A DNA stretch of 64,000 bases from Pseudooceanicola marinus (GCF_002786295.1 NZ_PGTC01000008.1:89873-153872); one strand, 5' to 3'; positions 8,278-19,828 are shown, numbered from the stretch's first letter. The notes: generated by a model not told the origin, from the sequence alone. Numbers and translations: made by a program.

Positions 8278-10266
8278 ATGCGCATCCTCTACGTCTCCCG
8301 CGAGACGCCGCTGGCGCCGGCCGGCGGCATCGCGACCTACCTGGAGTATATGGTGCCGGCCATGGAGGCCGCGGGACATGAGGTCTTCCTCTTCTCCTGG
8401 ACCGAGGCCGAACGTCCGGCCCGGCCCCTGCGCCATGCGCCCTTCAGGGCCGACCGGGTGCATATCGAGGCGGTGGATCCGCGAGAGGTCTGGCGCATTT
8501 GCCCGGTGCCGGCGCATAATCTCTTCCTGTCCACCTGGCTGTCCGACCGCATCGCCGAAAAGGTCCGGGACTGGGACATCGACGTGGTCGAGGCCACGGA
8601 TTTTCTCGCCCCCTGCCTGACCGCCTTCCAGGCGATGCAGGCGCGGCGCGGTGCGGCTGACCGGCTTTTCGTCACCTACAATCACGGCCTGATCGAGGAT
8701 TTCTACGAGGCCGACCAGCTGTCCCTGACTGCGGCGGCACGGCTCAACAACCTGTGCGAACGACAGCAGCTGCGCGGCTCCGACCTGGTGGTGGCGCCGT
8801 CCCATGCGGCGGCGGCGCGGCTGGCCAGCTACGGCATATCGGACCGGGTCGAAGTGATCCGCGAACCCTACATCTTTCGCAACGACGCCGCCGCGCCATG
8901 GCCGGGACTGCGGGACGAGATCCAGTACATGGGGCGCCTGGCCCTGTCGAAGGGTATCGACAAGCTGATCTATCTCGCCAACCTGCTGCAGGATGTGCAC
9001 CCGCTGCGCCAGATCCGCCTGGTGGGCCGGGTGATCGACACGCCGTTCCGCCAGTCCGACATGCGCGCCTACGTGCGCGCCCGCCTGCGACCGGAGCTGC
9101 GCGATGCGGTCTTCTTCAGTGACTACCTGCCGCGCGAGAAGGCGCTGGACCTGTTGGAGCCGGGGGCGATCTGCCCGCAGCTCGGCTCGGCCGAGACCTT
9201 CTCCTACGCCTGTGTCGAGAGCATCGACGCCGGCCTTCTGCCGGTGGTGCGCGACGGGACCCCGATGGCGGAGTTCTTCCCCGAGGACATGCTGCACCAC
9301 CTGCTCGACCCGCGCATGCGGTCGGTCAGGGGCATGCAGCAGCAGATGGAACGGATGCTGACCGAGGCTGGAGAGGTCTCCGGGCGGGTGCGAGCCCATT
9401 GCCGCGAAACCCTGGATCCGGCACGGATCGCCGAGGAGATGGGGTGCTGCTACGACCGGACGCTGGGAGAGAAGCGGGGGCGGAGGCTCTACGGGGCGCC
9501 ACGTCGCCCGGCCACGCGGCGGGACGTGACGGTGCTGATCCCGGCCTACAGGCCCGATGCGGAGTTCATGGAAACGGTCGACAGCCTGACGTGGCAACGG
9601 GGCGGCCCACCCCGGGTCCTGATTTGCGATGACGGCAGCCCCGAGGCCTCCCGTCCCTGGTTCGACTACGCCCGCGCCTTGCTGCCCGAATGCCGGGTGA
9701 TCGAGCAGCCGAACGGCGGTCTCCTGGCGGCGCGCAACACCCTGGCGGAGGCCTGTGAAACCGAGCTGGCGCTGTTTCTGGACACCGACGATGTACTGGC
9801 ACCGGATCTGCTGGAGCATCTGCTGGAGGCCTGGAACAGTCACCCCGCTCGCCCCGATGCGATCCTGCCGCAAAGACGCAACTTCGGCGAAAGCGCCGAG
9901 CTGGTGCTGAACCACCTGCTGGGGGATCATCTGCACCTGCTGGAAAACGACTACCGCATGACCGCGCTGATCCCGACGCGCCTCCTGCGCGAGATCGGCT
10001 TCGACGCGACGCGCCGCAACGGCGAAGGGGACGACTGGGCCTTCTGGTTGGAGTTCACCGCGCGCGGTCTGACCGGCGCGCTGCTGCCGGAACAGGGGTT
10101 CCTCTACCGCTTCCGCAAGGGGTCCATGTCCTGGCCCTGGTCGCAGGGGCAGAACGCGGGCAGTCGGCAGATGGTGCGGGACGCTGCGTTGGAGATGTGT
10201 CGCAACGATCCGCAACAGGCAATGACACTGGCGCGGGCGCTCTATGTCGCCGGGGTCAGCCGGTGA
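8278..10266 (+). CDS. Two-domain glycosyltransferase (GT4 + GT2 fusion)
   Basis: The 662-residue protein joins two glycosyltransferase folds. Residues 1 to about 400 are GT-B/GT4-like: N-terminal MRILYVSRETPLAPAGGIATY, a donor-side segment MGRLALSKGIDKLIYLANLL, and the E-x7-E signature in SAETFSYACVES. Residues about 410 to 640 are GT-A/GT2-like: VTVLIPAYRPDAEF, ICDDGSPE, NGGLLAARN, and the metal-binding DxD in LFLDTDDVLAPD. There is no signal or clear membrane segment, so it is probably cytosolic. It may add two sugars in sequence to a surface glycan or lipid carrier. It lies between an unknown protein and a sulfotransferase, probably in one operon. Confidence 0.85.
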   Translation: MRILYVSRETPLAPAGGIATYLEYMVPAMEAAGHEVFLFSWTEAERPARPLRHAPFRADRVHIEAVDPREVWRICPVPAHNLFLSTWLSDRIAEKVRDWDIDVVEATDFLAPCLTAFQAMQARRGAADRLFVTYNHGLIEDFYEADQLSLTAAARLNNLCERQQLRGSDLVVAPSHAAAARLASYGISDRVEVIREPYIFRNDAAAPWPGLRDEIQYMGRLALSKGIDKLIYLANLLQDVHPLRQIRLVGRVIDTPFRQSDMRAYVRARLRPELRDAVFFSDYLPREKALDLLEPGAICPQLGSAETFSYACVESIDAGLLPVVRDGTPMAEFFPEDMLHHLLDPRMRSVRGMQQQMERMLTEAGEVSGRVRAHCRETLDPARIAEEMGCCYDRTLGEKRGRRLYGAPRRPATRRDVTVLIPAYRPDAEFMETVDSLTWQRGGPPRVLICDDGSPEASRPWFDYARALLPECRVIEQPNGGLLAARNTLAEACETELALFLDTDDVLAPDLLEHLLEAWNSHPARPDAILPQRRNFGESAELVLNHLLGDHLHLLENDYRMTALIPTRLLREIGFDATRRNGEGDDWAFWLEFTARGLTGALLPEQGFLYRFRKGSMSWPWSQGQNAGSRQMVRDAALEMCRNDPQQAMTLARALYVAGVSR

Positions 10267-10300
10267 AGGGCAGGGCGCAGCAGAGGAAAGGACGACGCAG

Positions 10301-11317
10301 ATGGATCTGACGAGAAAGGGCAGAGCCGGGGGAAGTGAGGCCGGGCGGGCGGATGGGATGACGCCTGCGCGCCCGTCCGGGTCTCCGGCGCAGCACTGGG
10401 TCGCGCCGGGGGAGAGCGCGGCGACGCAGGCCCAGGCCACCCTGTCGCAGGCGCAGCCGGCGGTCGCGGTACAGACGGCGGGTGTTGTGGCCCCGGAGGT
10501 CCAGCCAGCACGGGACGGCGGGGCGGGCCGCGATCTTGTCTTCATCATCGGGCGTCAGCGCAGCGGCACCACCGTCTTTCGCAACCTTCTGGTGCGGGCC
10601 GGCGCAATGAATGCCGACGAGATCTTTCATGGCGACCTGGCGCCGAAGCACCGGTTCTACGCCTACCTGCGCGACCGGATCGCCGAGGAGGCGCGTTTCG
10701 TCCATCCACAGACCCATCCCACCGTCTTTCGCCAGTTCGTCGGTGAACTGCGGCGCGTCGCAGGAGGGCGGCCGATCGCGCTTGACGTGAAATACTTCGG
10801 CCTGAACCTCATTCCCGCGCGCGAAGACGTCGATGCGCAGTCGCCCTTCCTCATGCGCTTCATGCGCGAGCAGGGCGCGCATGTGGTCCATATCGTGCGG
10901 CGCAACAAGCTGCGGGTGCATGTGTCGGAGCAGATCTCCATCGCCACCGGCCGCTGGTCGGCCGAGAAGGACCATCAGCTGCTGTCGGAAAAGCCCCGAC
11001 TGGAGCTGGACCCGGAGGAGGTTCTGCGGGTCATCGCCCGGTTGGAGGCGCAGGATACCCGCGTGGCCCGGATGTTGGCGGCGGGGCCCGGCGCTGCGCG
11101 GCTGGACTACGAGGAGATGTTCACGCCCGAAGGCCTCTTTGCCCCCGCGGTCACGGAACTGGCAGGGCGGATCGTGGCACCTTTGCCGGTGGATTCGCGG
11201 CCCGGGAACCTCAAGATGAACCCGGAGCCCTTGTCATCGCTGATCGGCAATTTCGACGCCGTGGCGGCGGCCCTGCGCGGCGGCCCGCATGAGTGGATGC
11301 TGACCGGACCGGGCTGA
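10301..11317 (+). CDS. Sulfotransferase-domain protein
   Basis: The 338-residue protein contains a PAPS-dependent sulfotransferase fold. The 5'-phosphosulfate loop is VFIIGRQRSGTTVFRN near residue 79, and the 3'-phosphate-binding segment is HVVHIVRRNKLRVHVS near 195. The first 75 residues are low-complexity and Ala/Gln/Pro-rich, probably disordered. I chose the ATG at 10301 because GAGGAAAGGA precedes it; the frame is open earlier but overlaps the glycosyltransferase end. It probably transfers sulfate to a sugar made by the adjacent glycosyltransferase; the acceptor is unknown. The codons match those of neighbouring genes. Confidence 0.8.
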   Translation: MDLTRKGRAGGSEAGRADGMTPARPSGSPAQHWVAPGESAATQAQATLSQAQPAVAVQTAGVVAPEVQPARDGGAGRDLVFIIGRQRSGTTVFRNLLVRAGAMNADEIFHGDLAPKHRFYAYLRDRIAEEARFVHPQTHPTVFRQFVGELRRVAGGRPIALDVKYFGLNLIPAREDVDAQSPFLMRFMREQGAHVVHIVRRNKLRVHVSEQISIATGRWSAEKDHQLLSEKPRLELDPEEVLRVIARLEAQDTRVARMLAAGPGAARLDYEEMFTPEGLFAPAVTELAGRIVAPLPVDSRPGNLKMNPEPLSSLIGNFDAVAAALRGGPHEWMLTGPG

Positions 11318-11466
11318 GCGGACCGGGGCCCGGCGGCACGGCCCACGACCGAAGCGGCCGTCCGGGCGCGTTGCGCGCGCTCTCGGGCGGGCCAGGGTGA
11401 TCGTCGGATTGGTCGGGATGCCCGGTGCCTTGGCCCGGCGGGCCAGACCGAAAAGAACGTGCCGAC

Positions 11467-11482
11467 GCCCCCTTTCGGGGGC
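11467..11482 (-). terminator. Hairpin downstream of tRNA-Ser
   Basis: GCCCCC-TTTC-GGGGGC forms a 6-bp stem with a tetraloop (GAAA when read on the minus strand), 26 bp past the tRNA 3' end. The following T-run is poor on the minus strand, so terminator function is only likely. Confidence 0.45.
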
Positions 11483-11508
11483 TTTGGGCACTGTTCTCTT
11501 GGGAATAG

Positions 11509-11598
11509 TGGCGGAGAGACAGGGATTCGAACCCTGGGACCCCGTGAAGGGTCAACGGTTTTCGAGACCGCCCCGTTCGACCACTCCGGCACCTCTCC
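11509..11598 (-). tRNA. tRNA-Ser (anticodon CGA)
   Basis: Read on the minus strand, GGAGAGG (5' acceptor arm) pairs with TCTCTCC at the 3' end (one G-U pair), followed by discriminator G and an encoded CCA. The anticodon loop is CTCGAAA, giving CGA for UCG codons. A long variable arm and GGTTCGAATCC T-loop fit the class II tRNA-Ser pattern. Length is 90 nt with CCA. Confidence 0.95.
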
Positions 11599-11869
11599 GC
11601 GGGGGTCGTGGAGGGCCGTCTAAAGAGAAATTCCGGGGGGTTCAAGAGGGGTTTTCATCGCTGGAGGGCAGAAATGTCATAAGCTTGGCCGCGAGCGCGC
11701 GCAGACGGCCGGTGCCGGGGCGTGCCGGTTCCCGCCGCCCATGCCTTCGGCGCCTTGTCCTGTGGGACATCGGCGGATCCCGTCGCGCGCGGGGACGTGA
11801 CCGCCCCGGCCCTTGAAATTCCGCTCGGTCGGGCCTCATTCTGAAGAAGACCATATGAGGAGTGACCGG

Positions 11870-12772
11870 ATGACCTATCCCGAGAGAGATCGCGCCCCGC
11901 GCTCGCGTGCCGTGGCCGCGACGCGGAAGATGCCGGATCTGCGTGCCCCGATCCTGAGCCTTCTGCTGGCCGTAGCGCTGCTGCTGAGCCTGGCTCTGCC
12001 GGGACGGGCCGCCAGCCGCGAGGAGGTGCGTGATTTCCTGAACGTGACGGGATTCGATGCGGCCATCGATTCGATCTCGCTGTCGTCGGACCGCGGCCCC
12101 GCGATGCTGGGGCTCGACGATCCGGGATTTGCCACCGTCTGGAACCTGATGGCCGCCCCGGTCTTCGATCCGGCGCAGATGCAGGAGATGGCGGTGACCA
12201 TGCTTCAGGACACGCTGGACGAGGAGGCGATCCAGACCGCCCATGCGTTCTACGGCAGCGAGTTGGGCCGCCGCCTGGTCGAGGTGGAGAACGCCTCGCA
12301 CATGGATGAGAGCGAGGACCGGCCGGAGCTGTCGGAGGCGCTGCTGGCGCATTTGATCGAGGAACGCGAGGTCGACCGCATCGCCGCGCTGGATCGGCTG
12401 GTGTCGGCGCTGGACGATACCTCGGACGGAGTTGCCGCCATGGCCGAGGTGCAGACCCGATTCATGATCGCTGCCCGCGACGCCGGGGTGATCGAGCTGC
12501 GCGTCGATGATGAGGCGCTGCGCGACCTGATCATCCAGCAGTTCCGTGAGATGCAATCGGACAACGGATCTCAGGACGCCGTGGCCCATGCGGCCTGGAC
12601 CTATCGCGATTTCACCACAGAGGAGATCGACGCCTATGCCGAGGCGCTGGAGGATCCGGCGATGCAGCGCGTCTACGAGTTGATGAACGCGGTGCAATAT
12701 GAGGTGATGGCGGACCGTTTTGAAACCGCCGCAGGCCTGCTGGAAGGTGCGCAGCCGGGCCAGGAGCTCTGA
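11870..12772 (+). CDS. DUF2059-domain exported protein (first of a pair)
   Basis: The 300-residue protein has a basic leader followed by the hydrophobic stretch ILSLLLAVALLLSLALPGRAAS, a likely signal peptide cleaved after GRAA. The mature part is helical and acidic. Two helix-pairs fit the DUF2059 pattern: EEAIQTAHAFYGSELGRRLV near residue 125 and EEIDAYAEALEDPAMQRVY near 260. The function is unknown; relatives are periplasmic. AGGAG 7 nt before the ATG at 11870 decides that start, although ATG 11855 and ATG 11930 are alternatives. The stop is 3 bp before the next DUF2059 gene. Confidence 0.75.
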   Translation: MTYPERDRAPRSRAVAATRKMPDLRAPILSLLLAVALLLSLALPGRAASREEVRDFLNVTGFDAAIDSISLSSDRGPAMLGLDDPGFATVWNLMAAPVFDPAQMQEMAVTMLQDTLDEEAIQTAHAFYGSELGRRLVEVENASHMDESEDRPELSEALLAHLIEEREVDRIAALDRLVSALDDTSDGVAAMAEVQTRFMIAARDAGVIELRVDDEALRDLIIQQFREMQSDNGSQDAVAHAAWTYRDFTTEEIDAYAEALEDPAMQRVYELMNAVQYEVMADRFETAAGLLEGAQPGQEL

Positions 12773-12775
12773 GGG

Positions 12776-13678
12776 ATGCGGGCGCGCGCCCTCCTGGCGC
12801 CGCTGCTCTGCGGTCTCTGGCCGTGGGCCGCGGGCGCCGGGACGGGCGTGCCTGTTGCGCCGCCGGCGCCGGAAGGCGCGGATGTGGCCGAGGACGCCCG
12901 GGTGCTGGCACCGGGCCGTGCCGAGGCCAACCGCATCTATGACCTGATGGGCCTGCCGCGCCTGGTCGAGACCATGCGGGCAGAGGGCCTGCGGATGAGC
13001 GCGCAGCTGGCCGAGGATTACCTCGACGCGCCCTCCACGCCCGCCTTTCACGACATGGCAGCCCGGATCTACGACACGGAGCGCATGGACCGCGTGATGC
13101 GGCGTGCCTTCGTCCGGCGTCTGGGCGAGGCGGCGCCCTGGGAGCTGGATCATCTGGTCGCCTTTTACGGCAGCCCGCCGGCGCAGCGCATCGTGCGCGC
13201 CGAGCTGGGCGCGCGGCGCGATTTCCTGGACCCCGAGGTCGAGACGGAGGCCGGGCGTGAGGCGGAGATCGCGCGGGTGGAGGATCCCGACCTCTACGCG
13301 GCGGTCGGCGCCTACGTCGAGGCCGGCGACCTGATCGAGATGAACCTCGGCGGCGTGCTGACCGCGAATTACCATTTCTACCTCGGCCTAATGGACGGCG
13401 GCGCCTACAGCATGACCGAGGAGGAGATCCTGGCCGATGTCTGGCAACAGGAGGAGGCGGCGCGGCTGGACATTGAGCTGTGGCTGCGCGCCTTCCTGAC
13501 CCATGCCTACCAGGATGTGCCCGATGCGGCGCTGGACGACTACCTGGCCCTTGTCCGCAGCCCCGAGGGTCAGCGGCTGAACGCGGCCCTGTTCGAAGCC
13601 TACGGGGTGCTCTACAATGATCTCTACCGCGCCCTCGGTCGCGGGGTGTCGACCCTGTTGAGTGGCGAGGAGCTTTGA
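12776..13678 (+). CDS. DUF2059-domain exported protein (second of a pair)
   Basis: The protein is also 300 residues long. It starts with a short signal peptide (MRARALLAPLLCGLWPWAAGAG) and then repeats the DUF2059 layout twice: WELDHLVAFYGSPPAQRIV near residue 125 and AALDDYLALVRSPEGQRLNA near 252. Similarity to the preceding gene is in architecture more than in residues, so the pair may be an old duplication. It is translationally coupled (TGAGGGATG). Function unknown; probably periplasmic. Confidence 0.75.
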   Translation: MRARALLAPLLCGLWPWAAGAGTGVPVAPPAPEGADVAEDARVLAPGRAEANRIYDLMGLPRLVETMRAEGLRMSAQLAEDYLDAPSTPAFHDMAARIYDTERMDRVMRRAFVRRLGEAAPWELDHLVAFYGSPPAQRIVRAELGARRDFLDPEVETEAGREAEIARVEDPDLYAAVGAYVEAGDLIEMNLGGVLTANYHFYLGLMDGGAYSMTEEEILADVWQQEEAARLDIELWLRAFLTHAYQDVPDAALDDYLALVRSPEGQRLNAALFEAYGVLYNDLYRALGRGVSTLLSGEEL

Positions 13679-13751
13679 TCCGCGTGATCTGCCTGACCCG
13701 TCGACGGGTGCCCGCGTGATCCGATTTCCCCATGGCGAGGGGACGCAAGGC

Positions 13752-13815
13752 TTGACAAGCAGGACACTTGCCTTGATATAGCGCCCATCCCGGCGGGTCT
13801 CGTACCCTGCCGGGC
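13752..13815 (+). promoter_or_regulatory. Promoter and leader hairpin of rplU-rpmA
   Basis: TTGACA at 13752-13757 and GATATA at 13775-13780 are 17 bp apart, a good sigma-70-type promoter. The leader to rplU is about 140 nt and contains a GC hairpin, CCCGGC(GGG) at about 13791 with (CCC)TGCCGGG ending near 13815. Ribosomal protein L21 operons often carry autoregulatory leaders, so this hairpin could have that role; this is inference. Confidence 0.6.
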
Positions 13816-13926
13816 GTTTCAATTTCGCCCAAGAGAGGGCGCGCAGTTCGAAGGCGAGCGGGCAGGGCCCGGTCAGGAACACCCGATTGAGGGGGCCGCA
13901 GGACGCGACAGAAAAAGGAAGAGCAC

Positions 13927-14550
13927 ATGTTTGCGGTTCTGAAAACCGGCGGCAAGCAATACAAGGTCCAGTCCGGCGACCTGCTGCGCGTCGAGAAGCT
14001 GGCGGCTGACGCTGGCGAGAAAATCCAGTTCAACGACGTTCTGATGCTCGGTGGCGACAAGGTCACCGTGGGCGCGCCCTTCGTGGCCGGCGCCGCCGTC
14101 CAGGCCGAGGTCATCGACCAGATCAAGGGCGACAAGGTCATCAACTTCGTCAAACGCCGCCGGAAGCACTCTTCCAAGCGCACCAAGGGTCACCGTCAGC
14201 AGCTGACCCTGCTGAAGATCACCGAGATCCTGGCCGAAGGCGCGGACAAGTCCGGCGTGAAAGCCGCTGTCGGTGCCGGCTCGATCGACGGCGTCGCCGC
14301 AGCTCCGGCCCCCAAGGCCGAGAAGAAGGCCGCAGCTCCGAAGGCCGAAGCGGCCGCCGGCGCTGACGACCTGAAGAAGCTCTCGGGCGTGGGCCCCGCA
14401 CTGGAGAAGAAGCTGGTTGCCGCCGGCATCACCTCCTTCGCCCAGATCGCTGCCTGGACCGACGCCGACATCGAAGCCCTCGATGACGCGTTCAAGGGCA
14501 AGGCTCAGTCGAACAACTGGATCGCCGAAGCCAAGGAACTGGCCCAGTAA
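13927..14550 (+). CDS. rplU: 50S ribosomal protein L21 with C-terminal helix-hairpin-helix extension
   Basis: Residues 1-102 are a normal L21: [29 protein letters not shown] and the RNA-binding [16 protein letters not shown]. Residues about 103-140 form an Ala/Lys/Pro-rich linker. Residues about 147-207 ([19 protein letters not shown]...[15 protein letters not shown]) are a helix-hairpin-helix-like module of the kind found in DNA/RNA-binding proteins. At 207 residues the protein is twice the bacterial norm. I recall that extended L21 occurs in Rhodobacterales. The AAAAGGAAGAGC site precedes the ATG. rpmA follows after 27 bp. Confidence 0.95.
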   Translation: MFAVLKTGGKQYKVQSGDLLRVEKLAADAGEKIQFNDVLMLGGDKVTVGAPFVAGAAVQAEVIDQIKGDKVINFVKRRRKHSSKRTKGHRQQLTLLKITEILAEGADKSGVKAAVGAGSIDGVAAAPAPKAEKKAAAPKAEAAAGADDLKKLSGVGPALEKKLVAAGITSFAQIAAWTDADIEALDDAFKGKAQSNNWIAEAKELAQ

Positions 14551-14577
14551 GGGCCCCGTTAACAGGAGACACGCAAG

Positions 14578-14847
14578 ATGGCACACAAGAAAGCTGGCGG
14601 TTCTTCCCGCAACGGTCGCGACTCCGCGGGCCGCCGCCTCGGGATCAAGAAGTTCGGCGGCGAAGCCGTTCTGGCCGGTAACATCATCGCACGTCAGCGC
14701 GGCACCAAATGGTACCCCGGTGAAGGCGTCGGCATGGGCAAGGATCACACGATCTTCGCCACGGTTGAAGGCGCCGTGAAGTTCCACAAGGGCCTGAAGG
14801 GCCGGACCTTCATTTCGGTTATGCCAGTGGCCGAGGCCGCCGAGTAA
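14578..14847 (+). CDS. rpmA: 50S ribosomal protein L27
   Basis: The 89-residue protein is a typical L27: [20 protein letters not shown], then [37 protein letters not shown] and the C-terminal beta strand. L27's N-terminus reaches the peptidyl-transferase centre. It shows no N-terminal cleavage extension of the Firmicutes type. AGGAGACACGCAAG precedes the ATG. It shares a transcript with rplU and is followed by a terminator. Confidence 0.97.
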   Translation: MAHKKAGGSSRNGRDSAGRRLGIKKFGGEAVLAGNIIARQRGTKWYPGEGVGMGKDHTIFATVEGAVKFHKGLKGRTFISVMPVAEAAE

Positions 14848-14870
14848 GCCGACTGCCCTCGCGACAGACA

Positions 14871-14903
14871 AAAAGGGGATCGGCAACCAGCCGGTCCCCT
14901 TTG
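14871..14903 (+). terminator. Terminator of rplU-rpmA
   Basis: AAAGGGGATCGGC (14872-14884) pairs with GCCGGTCCCCTTT (14890-14902), one G-U pair, loop AACCA. The T-run is only three long, but the stem is strong. Confidence 0.7.
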
Positions 14904-14947
14904 CCGTTTCGGTGGTGAAAGGGGCCCGACCCCGAGAGGAGCACCCC

Positions 14948-15562
14948 ATGGACGACGCAGATATCAAGGATCCGTTGAAATCGCGCAGTGGCGCGATGAT
15001 CGCCGCGGCGGACCGCAAGGCCGCGGGCGACGCGGAGGCATTCGACCAGCCGGTCATCGAGGCCGATGGCATGGTGCTGCGTCCGCTGACCTACGCCGAT
15101 GCGGGGATGATCGAATTCTACGCCAGCGATGCGCGGGTGGCCGAGATGACCACCTCGGTCCCGCACCCGCTGCCGCCGGGCACGACGGACAGTTTCGTTG
15201 CCCGGGCCTTGAAACCCTCGCCGCGCGAGGTGATCTGGGCGATGGATGCCTCTGCCGAGGGCGGGGCGGACTTCAAGGGCGTCATCAGCCTGAAACGCAT
15301 GGACGGCGGGCAGAGTGAGATCGGCTACTGGGTCGCGCCAAGCTGGTGGAACGGCAATGCGGCCTCGGCCGCGGTCGAGGCACTGGTGGCGGCGAACCCG
15401 CTTGGCGACCGGACCTATTTCGCCACCGTTTTTCAAGACAATCCCGGTGCAGCCCGCGTGCTGACCAAGACCGGGTTCGAATACGTGGGAGACGCCGAGG
15501 CCTTCTCGGTGGCACGGGGCGCCAAGGTGGCGACCTGGACCTATATCAGAAAACTCGATTGA
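14948..15562 (+). CDS. GNAT-family N-acetyltransferase (RimJ/RimL type)
   Basis: The 204-residue protein has a 40-residue leader followed by a RimJ/RimL-like GNAT domain: MVLRPLTYADAGMIEFYASD near 42, IGYWVAPSWWNGNAASAAVE near 125 (acetyl-CoA-binding helix region), and FQDNPGAARVLTKTGFEYVG near 162. It probably acetylates an N-terminus or small amine; the substrate is unknown. GAGAGGAG precedes the ATG at 14948. It sits between rpmA and obgE, a common alphaproteobacterial order. Confidence 0.85.
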   Translation: MDDADIKDPLKSRSGAMIAAADRKAAGDAEAFDQPVIEADGMVLRPLTYADAGMIEFYASDARVAEMTTSVPHPLPPGTTDSFVARALKPSPREVIWAMDASAEGGADFKGVISLKRMDGGQSEIGYWVAPSWWNGNAASAAVEALVAANPLGDRTYFATVFQDNPGAARVLTKTGFEYVGDAEAFSVARGAKVATWTYIRKLD

Positions 15563-15584
15563 GCCGCCGGCCCGCCTGAGATAG

Positions 15585-17782
<2,198 letters not shown>

Positions 17783-17815
17783 TCGCCGCAGGCGCCGCCG
17801 CCCAAGGAGGATGGG

Positions 17816-19081
17816 ATGAACGACACCCTGACGATCGAAGAAGTGATGACCGGGATCGGTCGGGCCGCCAAGGACGCCGCCGCCGAGCTGGCCTTCGCCC
17901 CCGCCGAGGCCAAGGCTCGCGCGCTGGAAGCCGCCGCCGACGCGGTCTGGGCCGCGCGCGCCGATATCATCGCCGCCAATGCCGAGGACCTGAAGTTTGG
18001 GGAGGACAAGGGCCTGACGCCGGCCATGATGGACCGGCTGAAGCTGGACGAGACCCGCATCAAGGGCATCGTCGACAGCCTGCGCGCCATTGCTGCCCAG
18101 AAAGACCCTGTGGGCGAGGTGATCGCCGAGTGGGAACAGCCCACGGGGCTGAAGATCCGCCGCGTGCGCACCCCCCTGGGCGTTGTCGGCGTGATCTACG
18201 AAAGCCGCCCCAACGTCACGGCGGATGCGGGTGCGCTCTGCCTGAAGGCCGGTAATGCGGTGATCCTGCGCGGTGGTTCGGAGAGCTTTCACAGCTCGCG
18301 CGCCATCCATGCCTGTCTGCTGGAGGGCCTGCGCGCCGCGGGCCTGCCTGAGGCCGCGATCCAGCTGGTGCCGACCCGCGATCGCGCGGCGGTGAGCGAG
18401 ATGCTGACGGCGACCGACTACATCGACGTGATCGTGCCCCGGGGTGGCAAAGGCCTTGTGGGGCTGGTGCAGCGCGAGGCGCGGGTGCCGGTCTTCGCCC
18501 ACCTGGAAGGCATCGTGCATATCTACATCGACAAGGCCGCCGACCCGGTGAAGGCGCTGGACGTGGTGCTGAACGCCAAGACCCGGCGCACCGGCATCTG
18601 CGGCGCCGTGGAATGCCTGCTGATCCACCGCGACGTCGTGGCAACCATCGGGCAGGGCGTGCTGCGCGCGCTGGCCGAAAAGGGCGTCGAGGTGCGCGGC
18701 GATGCCGAGCTATCGAAACTGCCGGGCATTTCCGCCGCGGAGGAGGATGACTGGGGCCGGGAATACCTCGACAGCATCGTCGCGGCCCGTGTGGTCGATG
18801 ACGTCGACGACGCCATCGCCTATATCCGCAAGCATTCGTCGAGCCACACCGAGGGTGTCATCACCGAGGATCCGGAGGTCGCGGAGCGCTTCTTCCAGCG
18901 CGTCGACAGTGCCATCCTGATGTGGAACGCCTCGACCCAGTTCGCCGATGGCGGCGAGTTCGGCATGGGCGCGGAGATCGGCATCGCCACCGGCAAGATG
19001 CACGCCCGTGGCCCCGTGGGGGCCGAACAGCTGACCTCGTTCAAGTACCTGGTGACCGGAGACGGCACGACCCGCGCCTAG
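17816..19081 (+). CDS. proA: Gamma-glutamyl phosphate reductase
   Basis: The 421-residue protein is a typical ProA, an aldehyde-dehydrogenase-fold enzyme that makes glutamate-5-semialdehyde from gamma-glutamyl phosphate. Key regions are [20 protein letters not shown] near 118, [26 protein letters not shown] and the active-site cysteine segment [14 protein letters not shown] near 260. AAGGAGG lies 6-7 nt upstream of the ATG. Coupled with proB. Confidence 0.96.
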   Translation: MNDTLTIEEVMTGIGRAAKDAAAELAFAPAEAKARALEAAADAVWAARADIIAANAEDLKFGEDKGLTPAMMDRLKLDETRIKGIVDSLRAIAAQKDPVGEVIAEWEQPTGLKIRRVRTPLGVVGVIYESRPNVTADAGALCLKAGNAVILRGGSESFHSSRAIHACLLEGLRAAGLPEAAIQLVPTRDRAAVSEMLTATDYIDVIVPRGGKGLVGLVQREARVPVFAHLEGIVHIYIDKAADPVKALDVVLNAKTRRTGICGAVECLLIHRDVVATIGQGVLRALAEKGVEVRGDAELSKLPGISAAEEDDWGREYLDSIVAARVVDDVDDAIAYIRKHSSSHTEGVITEDPEVAERFFQRVDSAILMWNASTQFADGGEFGMGAEIGIATGKMHARGPVGAEQLTSFKYLVTGDGTTRA

Positions 19082-19143
19082 GCGCGGGCCGGCCTCGGAG
19101 GGTGGCCCGGAAAGAGACGGGCCGCCGGAGGCAAGGTTCGGGT

Positions 19144-19168
19144 AGGGGCCTCGCCGTGGCGGGGCCCT
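19144..19168. terminator. GC-rich hairpin between proA and chpT 3' ends
   Basis: GGGCCTCGCC and GGCGGGGCCC can form a 10-bp stem with a very short loop. It lies between convergent genes. There is no clear T-run on either strand, so function is uncertain. Confidence 0.4.
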
Positions 19169-19183
19169 TGTCGTGTCGCGCGG

Positions 19184-19789
19184 TCAAAACCGCAGGGTCA
19201 GGCTGCCGTCCTGTTCTGTGACGGCGATCTGGCCGTGCCGTTCGGCCACCAGAGAGGGCAGCAGGGCGAACTGCACATGGGCGGGCATGACCGTCTCGGT
19301 GCCTTCGCCACTGGCCAGGATCTGCCACAACCCCGGATCGGGATGCGTCCCGCGCGCCGGGCCCGAAACCTCCCACCCCGTGGGGTCGTCATCGGGCCGG
19401 GTGACCGAGATGACGCCGCCATGGGGCATGGCGCTTTCCAGGCAGAGCAGCGCCAGGAAGACCTCCTGGATGCGGCGGCGCTGGAGATCGCCGGTCGGTG
19501 TCCAATCGTAGGTCTGGCGCCCCGACCGGCTGAGATCGTCGAGCAGGTCCGACACCTCCCGCGAGCCGATGCGCTGTCCCTCGCCGGCCAGGCCGAAGGC
19601 GATCCGCATGAAACGGATCTTGGCGGAGGCGGCGGAGACCGAGTCGGAGATCAGGCCCATTTCCGGCCCCTGCGCCGCGCCTTCCAGCGACAGCAGTTCC
19701 AGACCGTTCTGGATCGCGCCGACCGGAGAAATCAGGTCGTGACAGATCCGCGACCCTATGAGCGAGGCGAGAAGGTGCGTAGACTGCAA
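19184..19789 (-). CDS. chpT: Histidine phosphotransferase ChpT
   Basis: The 201-residue protein has the ChpT dimerisation/phosphotransfer helix with the phospho-accepting histidine in GSRICHDLISPVGAIQNGLELL (His17). The C-terminal half resembles a degenerate ATP-binding domain. ChpT relays phosphate from CckA to CtrA, which controls motility, cell cycle and gene-transfer-agent genes in alphaproteobacteria. The start is TTG at 19789; an in-frame stop three codons upstream excludes a longer form. It is divergent from the DUF3553 gene with only 39 bp between, so the promoters overlap. Confidence 0.9.
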   Translation of the reverse strand: MQSTHLLASLIGSRICHDLISPVGAIQNGLELLSLEGAAQGPEMGLISDSVSAASAKIRFMRIAFGLAGEGQRIGSREVSDLLDDLSRSGRQTYDWTPTGDLQRRRIQEVFLALLCLESAMPHGGVISVTRPDDDPTGWEVSGPARGTHPDPGLWQILASGEGTETVMPAHVQFALLPSLVAERHGQIAVTEQDGSLTLRF

Positions 19790-19828
19790 TGTGACTTACC
19801 CTTTACCCTGACTGTCGAAAGCCCCGCG

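Noticed and set aside
8200..10548. 782-codon minus-strand frame opposite the glycosyltransferase
   Set aside because: It is antisense to a gene with clear GT4 and GT2 motifs and has no family signatures.
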